Shown: positions 1 to 5,469 of the stretch, piece by piece | Position numbering within the stretch: the stretch's first letter is position 1 | How the letters are laid out: every line of letters starts with the position of its first letter | Assembly: GCA_016794075.1 (NCBI GenBank) | Contig: JAEUKU010000240.1 | Coordinates: 1 to 6,535, forward strand | DNA length: 6,535 nt | Direction: 5' to 3' | From: Rhodospirillaceae bacterium | GTDB lineage: Bacteria; Pseudomonadota; Alphaproteobacteria; Dongiales; Dongiaceae | Position numbers and translations under genes: made by a program | The notes under the pieces: generated by a model | Databases searched by the model: none | The model's input: only the letters and a program-made list of their open reading frames with translations | What the model was told of the DNA's origin: nothing

Positions 1-192
1 CTCGGCTGGCCGCGGCCGCGTTTCCCGCTGGCCGGGGCGGACATGCTGCGGCTCGGCGTGCCCAAGGGCCCGCGCGTCGGCGAGATCCTGCGCCAGGTGG
101 AAGAATGGTGGATTTCCAAGGACTTCCAGCCGGATCACGGCCAATGCCTGGCGCACGCGAAGGACCTGGCTAGAACCCCGGCGCAGGGCTAA
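1..192 (+). CDS. cca: CCA tRNA nucleotidyltransferase, C-terminal fragment
   Basis: Only the last 63 codons are present; the reading frame is open from base 1 and ends at TAA 190-192. The visible tail has the pattern FPLAGADMLRLGVPKGPRVG, followed by an E-x-W-W segment and a closing FxPD stretch. This is the usual C-terminal RNA-binding end of alphaproteobacterial CCA-adding enzymes of the poly(A) polymerase/CCA family. The enzyme adds or repairs the 3'-terminal CCA of tRNAs in the cytoplasm using CTP and ATP. The catalytic nucleotidyltransferase head lies outside the window, so its integrity cannot be judged. The match is by recognised motif pattern only. A related poly(A) polymerase-like protein is the main alternative. 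Confidence 0.8.
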   Translation, partial: LGWPRPRFPLAGADMLRLGVPKGPRVGEILRQVEEWWISKDFQPDHGQCLAHAKDLARTPAQG

Positions 193-306
193 CACACGCT
201 TTGTTGTGAGACGGGTCACTGCACCGGGGCGCCGGCGCACACCATATTGCCAGGGACGGAAACAAGTTGACCCCTCGGTTAACTATCCTGTCCAGGACTA
301 TGGTCC

Positions 307-852
307 ATGGTACGTGACTCGCTGATCATCGAACGGGAAGACCAGGTTACCCACCCGCTGCTGCGCCGGGTCTTCGCCTATTGGCAGGCGAAGGCGGCGG
401 CGCGGGGCGGCTTGCCGTCCCGCGCGGATATCGACCCCGTCGATCTCGCCGACGCCTTGCCCGGCGCCTTGCCGGCGTTGAGCCTGATCGAGGTGACGCG
501 CAACGTCTCTGGCGGCGCCGAGCGGCTGCGCTATCGCGTGGTCGGCAGCCTGCATGTCGAAATCATGGGGCACGACGCCACCGGCGAGATGATCGATCTC
601 GGCTCGGCCGAGGATGACGCGGCCTCGGCCGCCATTGCCACCGGCCGGCCGGTCCATGCCCAGCGCCGCTTCACCCCCGCCAATGGCCGCAACCTCAGCT
701 TCGAGGCCCTGGTCTGCCCGCTCGCCAGCGACGGCCTGCATGTCGACATGCTGCTCTCCGTGGTGGCGCCGCACTACCAGCCGGAGGATCTGCCGGCGAC
801 GCAGGTCAACCGCTTCGCCCGCGCCGCTCTGGGGACGATGCGCCGTCGCTGA
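307..852 (+). CDS. PAS domain protein of the PAS_5 (DUF1457-like) family
   Basis: This 181-residue protein has the layout of the alphaproteobacterial PAS_5 family: an N-terminal helix with a tryptophan (W26), a PSRADIDPVDL block at residues 37-47, an LPGALP turn near 51-56, the core strand YRVVG at 76-80, and GHDATGEMID at 88-97. These proteins are stand-alone PAS folds and probably cytoplasmic. The ligand and partner are generally unknown, and no kinase, cyclase or DNA-binding domain is attached here. No signal peptide or membrane segment is visible. The start is well bounded: an in-frame TAA lies at 280-282, 307 is the first in-frame ATG after it, and an AGGA at 294-297 sits nine bases upstream. 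The gene lies 114 bases after cca and 57 bases before the flavoenzyme gene, so it may or may not share a transcript with the latter. Its role is unassigned. Confidence 0.8.
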   Translation: MVRDSLIIEREDQVTHPLLRRVFAYWQAKAAARGGLPSRADIDPVDLADALPGALPALSLIEVTRNVSGGAERLRYRVVGSLHVEIMGHDATGEMIDLGSAEDDAASAAIATGRPVHAQRRFTPANGRNLSFEALVCPLASDGLHVDMLLSVVAPHYQPEDLPATQVNRFARAALGTMRRR

Positions 853-874
853 CGTGCTAACGCCGCCACCCGGC

Positions 875-893
875 CCGCGCTAAGCTCGCGCGG
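875..893 (+). other. Small GC-rich stem-loop between the PAS gene and the flavoenzyme gene
   Basis: CCGCGC (875-880) and GCGCGG (888-893) are perfect reverse complements separated by the seven-base loop TAAGCTC. The structure lies between the PAS stop codon and the ribosome binding site of the next gene. No T-run follows, so it does not look like a simple intrinsic terminator. It could modestly affect readthrough or translation, or be chance in such GC-rich DNA. Confidence 0.3.
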
Positions 894-897
894 TACT

Positions 898-905
898 GGG
901 AGGGA
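898..905 (+). promoter_or_regulatory. Strong ribosome binding site of the flavoenzyme gene
   Basis: GGGAGGGA lies four bases before the ATG at 910, and its GGGAGG core is complementary to the anti-Shine-Dalgarno end of 16S rRNA. It fixes the start at 910 and is the clearest ribosome binding site in the window. Confidence 0.7.
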
Positions 906-909
906 CGGC

Positions 910-2892
910 ATGCATCCGCATTCGGCGATATTCCAGCCGCTCCAGTTGCGGCATCTCACCCTGCGCAACCGCATCGTGTTCGGCGCCCATACGGCGAACA
1001 TGAGCGTCGACGGCCTGCCGGGCGAGCGCCATCTCGGCTATTACCGCGAACGCGCGCTGGGCGGGGCGGCGATGATCGTGGTGGAGCCGGTGCCGATCCA
1101 TCGCACCGCTGTCCTCACCCGCGGCAATTTCCGCGCCGACGACGACAGCGTCATCCCGCATTTCCGGCGCATCACCGAGGCCGTGCATGCGGAGGGCGCG
1201 CACATCCTGCAGCAGCTCTATCATGTCGGCGCCCATGGCGATTGGGACAACTCGCTCAGCTACAACTGGTCGCCCTCCGGCCTGCCCTCGATGCACGATT
1301 CCGACGGCAGCCACGCGATGACGCAAGGAGAGATCGACGAGATCGTCGCCGCCTTCGCCCGCTGCGCCGCCCGCGCCAAGGCCTGCGGCTATGACGGTTG
1401 CGAACTGATGGCCGCCTATAACGCCCTCATCGAGCAGTTCTGGTCGCCGGTCACCAACCGGCGCGACGACAGATACGGCGGCGGCTTCGAAAACCGCATG
1501 CGCTTCTCCGACGAGGTGCTGACCGCGATCCGCAGGGCCTGCGGCGAGGATTTCGTCATCGGCATGGCGGTCAGCATCGATGCCTCGCGCCCCGACGTGC
1601 AATCGGTCGAGATGCTGCAGGAGGTCGTCGCCTGGCTCGACCGGCATCACCTCTGCGACTACGTCACCATCGGCACCGGCAGCTATTTCGATTTCACCAA
1701 GATCATTCCGCCGGCGATCTACGAGGACAAGCTCGGCGCACCCTATGCCGAGGCGATGAAAAAGGTGGCGAAGAACCTGCGCATCCAGGCGGAGAGCCAC
1801 ATCCGCACGCCGGACAACGCCAACTACCTGATCGCCTCGGGCCAGGCCGACACGGTGTCGATCGTGCGCGGGCAGATCGCCGATCCGCATTGGGTCAACA
1901 AGGCGAAGGCGGAGCGCGCCGGCGACATCCGTCCCTGCCTCTCCTGCAACCAGATGTGCTGGGGCCGGCGCTCGCGCGACTATCACATTTCCTGCCTGAT
2001 CAATCCATCGGCGGGCCGCGAGTTCGAATGGGGCGGCGACCGCTTCGCGCCGGCGCCCAAACCGAAGCGAGTACTCGTGGTGGGTGGCGGACCCGCCGGG
2101 CTGGAAGCCGCGCGCGTCGCGGCCGAGCGCGGCCATCGCGTGACGCTGGCGGAGGCCTCCGACAAGCTCGGCGGCCAGTTCCGCCTCGCCGGATTGCAGC
2201 CGCGCCGGGCGCAGATCACCGATTTCCTCGACTGGCTCGAAGGCCAGCTGGAGAAGCTGCAGGTCGAGGTCAAGCGCAACACCTATGTCGAGGCGCACGA
2301 CATCGCGGCGCAGTACTACGATGCGGTGATCCTCGCCACTGGCTCCGCGCCGACCGAAGCGCCGACCCAGCGCTACTGGCTGAGCGAGATCGCCGATGCC
2401 GCCCTGCGCGGGCCGCGCGTCCATTCCGCCGAGGCGGTGATGGCGCGCGAGGCGCGGCTCGGCAAGCGGGTGATCGTGCTCGACGAAGGCGGCAACTGGA
2501 AGGGCGCCGGCACCGCCTGGCATCTGGCCGAGGCGGGGCACCAGGTCACCATCGTCACGCCCGACCCGATGGTGGCGAAGGAGCTGACCCGCACCGCCGT
2601 CGAAGGGCCGCTGCGCGCGCGGCTCGCCAAATTGGGCGCCAGGTTCCGGGTCGAATCGGCGCTGGCGGACTGGAAGGACGGCAAGGCGAAGATCGTCAGC
2701 CTGCTCGACGGCAGCGAGACGGTCATCGAAGCGGACGACGTGGTGACCGCGCTGACCAACGTCGCCAACGACACGCTGACGCGCGAGCTGCAGGCGAAGG
2801 GCATCGACGTTGTCAGCATCGGCGATTGCATCGCCGCGCGTCACGCGGCGGCGGCGCTCTATGACGGCCGCCGCGCCGGGATGGCGGTGTAA
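910..2892 (+). CDS. FMN / 4Fe-4S / FAD oxidoreductase of the trimethylamine dehydrogenase and N-methylproline demethylase type
   Basis: A complete 660-residue protein with three parts. Residues about 5-335 form an old-yellow-enzyme TIM barrel expected to bind FMN, with QLYHVGAHG at 102-110, QFWSPVTNRRDDRYGG at 176-191 and RGQIADP at 320-326. Cysteines 343, 346, 350 and 362 (C-x2-C-x3-C-x11-C) match the 4Fe-4S site of this family. Residues about 386-660 form an FAD/NAD(P)-type domain with VVGGGPAG at 390-397 and E415, a second Rossmann-like segment near 521-550, and a closing IGDC at 637-640. Relatives include trimethylamine dehydrogenase, 2,4-dienoyl-CoA reductase and enzymes annotated as N-methylproline demethylase. 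The barrel segment that is often HGAHGY in relatives reads MAAYNAL (167-173), so the substrate is not a standard enal or dienoyl-CoA by analogy. The adjacent imine-reductase-like gene, two bases downstream, favours a cyclic or N-methylated amino acid substrate (inference). Family membership is secure; the exact substrate is not. Confidence 0.9.
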   Translation: MHPHSAIFQPLQLRHLTLRNRIVFGAHTANMSVDGLPGERHLGYYRERALGGAAMIVVEPVPIHRTAVLTRGNFRADDDSVIPHFRRITEAVHAEGAHILQQLYHVGAHGDWDNSLSYNWSPSGLPSMHDSDGSHAMTQGEIDEIVAAFARCAARAKACGYDGCELMAAYNALIEQFWSPVTNRRDDRYGGGFENRMRFSDEVLTAIRRACGEDFVIGMAVSIDASRPDVQSVEMLQEVVAWLDRHHLCDYVTIGTGSYFDFTKIIPPAIYEDKLGAPYAEAMKKVAKNLRIQAESHIRTPDNANYLIASGQADTVSIVRGQIADPHWVNKAKAERAGDIRPCLSCNQMCWGRRSRDYHISCLINPSAGREFEWGGDRFAPAPKPKRVLVVGGGPAGLEAARVAAERGHRVTLAEASDKLGGQFRLAGLQPRRAQITDFLDWLEGQLEKLQVEVKRNTYVEAHDIAAQYYDAVILATGSAPTEAPTQRYWLSEIADAALRGPRVHSAEAVMAREARLGKRVIVLDEGGNWKGAGTAWHLAEAGHQVTIVTPDPMVAKELTRTAVEGPLRARLAKLGARFRVESALADWKDGKAKIVSLLDGSETVIEADDVVTALTNVANDTLTRELQAKGIDVVSIGDCIAARHAAAALYDGRRAGMAV

Positions 2893-2894
2893 GG

Positions 2895-3866
2895 ATGCTG
2901 TGGCTGGGCGGCGAGACGGTGCGCCATTGCGGCGATTTCCGCGACCTGGTGCCGGCGATCCAGGCGATGAACCGCGACGGCACCGATCTGGTCGAGCGCC
3001 TGCTGCTGTCGCAGCCGCTGAAGGAGGGCGGGCAGAACGCCAGCGGACAAAATGATTGGCTGATGCTGCCGGCCTGGCAGTTCGGCCGCTGCTTCGGCAT
3101 CAAGATCGCCAACGTCTTTCCCGGCAATGCCGCGCGCAATCTGGCCAGCGTGCAGGGTGCTTATCTGCTGTTCGACGGCGAGACCGGCGAGACTTTGTGC
3201 GGCATGGACGGCGCGATGCTGACCCTGCGCAAGACGGCGGCCAATTCCGCCGCCGCCGCCGATTGGTTGGCGCGCAAGGATGCCTCGGTGCTGTGCATGG
3301 TCGGCGCGGGGGCGCTGGCGCCGCATCTGGTGGAGGCGCATTGCAGCATCCGGCCGATCCGCAAGGTGTTGTGGTGGAACCGCAGCCAGGCGCCGCTCGA
3401 TCACGCGATCGAATTATCGCGCGCGTTGCTCCCCGACGTGGAGTTCATCGCAGCCGATGACCTGGCGCAAGCGGTGGCAGAGGCCGACGTCATCTCCTGC
3501 GCGACCATGGCGACCGACCCGCTGATCGAGGGCGCCTGGCTGAAGCAAGGCGCGCATCTCGACCTGGTCGGCGGCTATCGCCCCGACATGCGCGAGGCCG
3601 ACGATGAGTGCATCCGCCGCGCCGCGCGGCGCTATGTCGATGCGCGCTTCACCACCATCGAGATTGCCGGCGACCTGACCCGGCCGATCGCATCCGGCGT
3701 GCTGGAGGAAAGCGCGATCATCGACCTGCAGCAGGTCGCCCGCGGCGAAAAGCCGAAACGCCTGTTCGACGACGAGATCACCTGGTTCAAATCCGGCGGC
3801 GGCGGGCACGAGGACTTGGCGACGGCCTGGGCGGTGTATCAGGCGTACAAGGCAGAGAACGGATAA
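2895..3866 (+). CDS. Ornithine cyclodeaminase/mu-crystallin family protein, probable cyclic-imine (pyrroline-2-carboxylate-type) reductase
   Basis: A complete 323-residue soluble protein, typical in length for the family. Visible features are GIKIANVFPGN at 68-78 with the conserved lysine K70, LTLRKTAA at 109-116 with R112, the NAD(P)-binding VGAGALAPH at 136-144, and DLVGGYRPDMREAD at 223-236. In true ornithine cyclodeaminases an aspartate essential for ammonia elimination follows the GG; here the position is tyrosine (Y228) and the context is the GxYxPDMRE form. Relatives with that form include reductases of delta1-pyrroline-2-carboxylate and delta1-piperideine-2-carboxylate, which yield L-proline or L-pipecolate with NAD(P)H. 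I therefore favour a reductase over a cyclodeaminase. The gene starts two bases after the flavoenzyme stop without a well-spaced ribosome binding site, suggesting translational coupling and a shared pathway. An alanine or other amino-acid dehydrogenase role within the family remains possible. Confidence 0.88.
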   Translation: MLWLGGETVRHCGDFRDLVPAIQAMNRDGTDLVERLLLSQPLKEGGQNASGQNDWLMLPAWQFGRCFGIKIANVFPGNAARNLASVQGAYLLFDGETGETLCGMDGAMLTLRKTAANSAAAADWLARKDASVLCMVGAGALAPHLVEAHCSIRPIRKVLWWNRSQAPLDHAIELSRALLPDVEFIAADDLAQAVAEADVISCATMATDPLIEGAWLKQGAHLDLVGGYRPDMREADDECIRRAARRYVDARFTTIEIAGDLTRPIASGVLEESAIIDLQQVARGEKPKRLFDDEITWFKSGGGGHEDLATAWAVYQAYKAENG

Positions 3867-3888
3867 GCGGACATCGAGCGTGTGGCTG

Positions 3889-3909
3889 CCCCCTCCCTAA
3901 CCCTCCCCC
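3889..3909 (-). other. G-quadruplex motif on the - strand
   Basis: Read on the - strand, this stretch is G5-A-G3-TTA-G3-A-G5: four G-runs of at least three with loops of 1, 3 and 1 bases. That fits the standard G-quadruplex pattern. It would appear in RNA near the 3' end of the alaX transcript. Folding is predicted from pattern only. Confidence 0.55.
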
Positions 3910-3955
3910 GTTCCGGGGGAGGGGATGCAACACCCTCCACCTTCAGGGGGAGGGT
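3901..3955. terminator. Possible bidirectional terminator (paired hairpins)
   Basis: Two GC-rich hairpins (3901-3923 and 3932-3955) lie 34 bases after the + strand imine-reductase stop and 24 bases after the - strand alaX stop. That placement suits termination of both converging transcripts. Neither hairpin is followed by a T-run in either direction, so classic intrinsic termination is doubtful. Stabilising 3' ends or blocking exonucleases are equally plausible roles. Confidence 0.4.
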
Positions 3956-3965
3956 TGGGTGGGGG
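3946..3965 (+). other. G-quadruplex motif on the + strand
   Basis: The pattern is G5-A-G3-TT-G3-T-G5, four G-runs with loops of 1, 2 and 1 bases. Such short loops are typical of stable parallel quadruplexes. It lies after the stop codon of the imine reductase gene and mirrors the - strand motif at 3889-3909. Confidence 0.55.
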
Positions 3966-3979
3966 CAGTTGCAGCGCGG

Positions 3980-4636
3980 CTACCTCGCAGACAAATCGCC
4001 GACGCGAATCTCGATCCGCTCCTTGCCCTTGCCGATGTTCACCCGCTTCAGCGTGAGCGAGCCGATTTCGCCGGTGCGCTTGAGGTGCGTGCCGCCGCAG
4101 GGCACGCGGGCGAAGCCGGCGATTTCCCAGTAGCGGCGCTGAGTGCCCTCGTCGCTGAAGGCGCTGACGATGGCATGGTCGGCGGCGATAAGGGCGCCGG
4201 CCTTCTCCTGCAGCAGTGGGAAGAGTTTGGCGATGTTCTGCTCCCAGGCGAAATCGATCCGCGCCTTGTCCGCGGCGATGTGGGCGCCGATCTTCTCGAT
4301 GCCCGGCAGGTTCTGGTAGGCGAGTTCCAGGATGATCTCGGCCGCAAGGTGCAGGCGCATCAGCCGGTAGCGCCGTCCCCAGTCAATCTCGATTGTCACC
4401 CGATCGCCCGGCCGCAGGCCGTGACCCTCGGCAAGCGCATAGACGATGTCGCGCCCTTCCTTTCGCGCCGTCAGGACCGGTTGTCCGCCGATGGTGCCCG
4501 CATCGCTCTCCTGCCCGCCGGAGAAAGCGTAGAAAATGGTCTCGGAGAGAGTCACGTCATTGCCGGCGACCGTCGCGACTCTCGTATCGAGCGTCGTGCG
4601 GTAAGGGTCCTGCCAGAACAGCTTGGCAACGTTCAT
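3980..4636 (-). CDS. AlaX-type alanyl-tRNA editing protein (trans-editing deacylase)
   Basis: A complete 218-residue homologue of the free-standing editing domain of alanyl-tRNA synthetase, similar in length to AlaX-M proteins. These hydrolyse mischarged Ser-tRNA(Ala) (some also Gly-tRNA(Ala)) in the cytoplasm. The N-terminal part carries FYAFSGGQESDAG (35-47), matching the FYPxGGGQPxDxG block. The zinc site is normally HxxxH plus CxxxH. The second half is intact as CGGTH (C180, H184), while the first reads LHLAAE, giving H96 but glutamate E100 instead of the second histidine. I believe this variant occurs in some bacterial members, but metal binding by E100 is inferred. The start at 4636 overlaps the upstream methyltransferase stop by four bases (ATGA). 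A GAGG (4647-4650 on the opposite strand) lies ten bases before it. Stop is TAG at 3982-3980. Confidence 0.85.
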   Translation of the reverse strand: MNVAKLFWQDPYRTTLDTRVATVAGNDVTLSETIFYAFSGGQESDAGTIGGQPVLTARKEGRDIVYALAEGHGLRPGDRVTIEIDWGRRYRLMRLHLAAEIILELAYQNLPGIEKIGAHIAADKARIDFAWEQNIAKLFPLLQEKAGALIAADHAIVSAFSDEGTQRRYWEIAGFARVPCGGTHLKRTGEIGSLTLKRVNIGKGKERIEIRVGDLSAR

Positions 4637-5304
4637 GGCTGCGCCGCCTCGCAGATCATCAGCAACGACAACACGCGGCCTTGCGCGGATGTCGGCTCGC
4701 GAGCCTCGACAAGGGCGAGGCCGGCGCGCGCGACGGTCTCGTGCCAGGAATCGACCGTGCGATAGTACCAGGGCATCGGCACCCAGTCCTGGTTCTCGAA
4801 GGCGGCGAAGTCCTCGACGCGCCAGCCTTCACGCGCCTCCGGGAATGCGTCGGGGTGCAGCGTCTGGATGATCACCGCGCCGCCGGGCGCCAGCAGCCGG
4901 CGCGCGGCGGCGAGCATCGGCGCCACATCCTCCTCGAACAGCGCGTAGTTGAAGACGGCGACATCGAAGCCGCCGCCGAGATCGTGCCTGCCGGCGACCA
5001 GGTCGCCATAAGTCAGGACCAGATAGCGGCCGGCGGGATCGGCCGCCGCCGCGTCCCGCACCAGATCGGCGGAGAAATCGATGCCGACGCAGGCGCAACC
5101 CGTCCGCGCGCGCACCTCCCGGCACAGCCAGCCTTCGCCGCAGCCGACATCGAGCAACCGCTTCGGCGCGCGCGCGGCGATAGCCGCGACGATCGCCGCG
5201 TCCGTGCCCGCCCTGCGGCTGGGGATGAGGCCATCGCGCACCGCCCGCGTCCAGTTGGCGGCATTCGCGGTCCAGGAGCGTTCGAGGTCGGCGGCGTGGG
5301 TCAT
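4633..5304 (-). CDS. Class I SAM-dependent methyltransferase, substrate unknown
   Basis: A complete 223-residue protein with a seven-strand Rossmann methyltransferase core. Motif I is LLDVGCGEGWL (50-60). The acidic residue ending strand 2 is in VGID (D76), followed by a YGDL motif (D101). FDVAVFNYALFEED at 113-126 and LLAPGGAVIIQTLHP at 137-151 match the post-motif II and III regions of UbiE/Methyltransf_11-like enzymes. The C-terminal part (PWYYRTVDSW near 178-187) probably shapes the acceptor pocket. No membrane segment is seen, so it should be cytosolic. Coupling to alaX by an ATGA overlap and the nearby trmL hint at RNA or translation-related methylation, but this is weak inference; small-molecule methylation is equally possible. 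The start at 5304 has a GAGAAG (5319-5314) nine bases upstream on its strand. Confidence 0.85.
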   Translation of the reverse strand: MTHAADLERSWTANAANWTRAVRDGLIPSRRAGTDAAIVAAIAARAPKRLLDVGCGEGWLCREVRARTGCACVGIDFSADLVRDAAAADPAGRYLVLTYGDLVAGRHDLGGGFDVAVFNYALFEEDVAPMLAAARRLLAPGGAVIIQTLHPDAFPEAREGWRVEDFAAFENQDWVPMPWYYRTVDSWHETVARAGLALVEAREPTSAQGRVLSLLMICEAAQP

Positions 5305-5339
5305 CGGCTATGGCTTCTCAGTCGCCCTGCACACTCAAT

Positions 5340-5441
5340 CGTCATGGTCGTGCTTGGCACGACCATCCTCGCGCTTCTAGGGGCAAGCCCTATTCATCGC
5401 AGGCAAACTCGTGGATGCCAAGGCCAAGCCTTGGCATGACG
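5340..5441. repeat. Double-hairpin palindromic intergenic repeat element
   Basis: The element starts CGTCATG (5340-5346) and ends with its reverse complement CATGACG (5435-5441). Each end holds a perfect 10-bp hairpin with a 3-base loop: ATGGTCGTGC/GCACGACCAT around TTG (5344-5366), and ATGCCAAGGC/GCCTTGGCAT around CAA (5415-5437). A third small stem, TAGGG/CCCTA (5378-5392), lies between them. The two end hairpins share framework bases (CGTCATG, GCTTGG in opposite orientation, CATCC) but have different stems, each with compensating changes. That indicates selection for pairing. The layout resembles REP/BIME-like or MITE-like elements frequent in alphaproteobacterial genomes. It sits in the 165-base gap between hemF and the methyltransferase gene, downstream of the former and upstream of the latter. 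Confidence 0.85.
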
Positions 5442-5469
5442 CGTGAACGTGGGGCCCGCGGCTGCAGCA

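Larger units (their letters stand above)
3886..3968. repeat. C-rich/G-rich imperfect inverted repeat in the convergent intergenic gap
   Basis: The left arm 3886-3909 (begins CTGCCCCCTCCC) and the right arm 3946-3968 (ends GTGGGGGCAG) are near-perfect reverse complements, differing by one mismatch and one extra base. Inside, CCCTCCCCC (3901-3909) pairs with GGGGGAGGG (3915-3923) around the loop GTTCC. A second hairpin pairs ACCCTCC (3932-3938) with GGAGGGT (3949-3955), extended by CC/GG after one mismatch. The DNA can thus form either two side-by-side hairpins or one long stem. Similar C-rich elements are common between alphaproteobacterial genes, and this one fills most of the gap between the converging 3' ends of the imine reductase and alaX genes. 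Confidence 0.85.

Noticed and set aside
223..235. GC-rich palindromic bases (CCGG-GGCG-CCGG, with GGCGCC inside) after cca.
   Set aside because: The stem is only four base pairs with no T-run; in DNA this GC-rich it is expected by chance and is not a convincing terminator.
267..289. Possible sigma-70 promoter before the PAS gene: TTGACC (267-272) with TATCCT (284-289).
   Set aside because: The spacer is only 11 bases, and no acceptable -10 hexamer lies 16-18 bases after the TTGACC, so a promoter cannot be supported from the sequence.
880..2844. 654-codon open frame on the - strand opposite the flavoenzyme gene.
   Set aside because: It mirrors a gene with clear family motifs over its whole length, shows no recognisable domain, and has the Arg/Ala/His/Asp-rich composition expected from antisense reading of GC-rich codons.
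3608..4765. 385-codon open frame on the + strand spanning the end of the imine reductase gene, the intergenic repeat and the alaX antisense strand.
   Set aside because: It crosses two real genes and a hairpin repeat, changes composition abruptly at each, and has no recognisable domain.
4393..5439. 348-codon open frame on the + strand opposite the methyltransferase gene and into the repeat.
   Set aside because: Antisense to a gene with intact methyltransferase motifs; Arg/Ala-rich and without domain signature.
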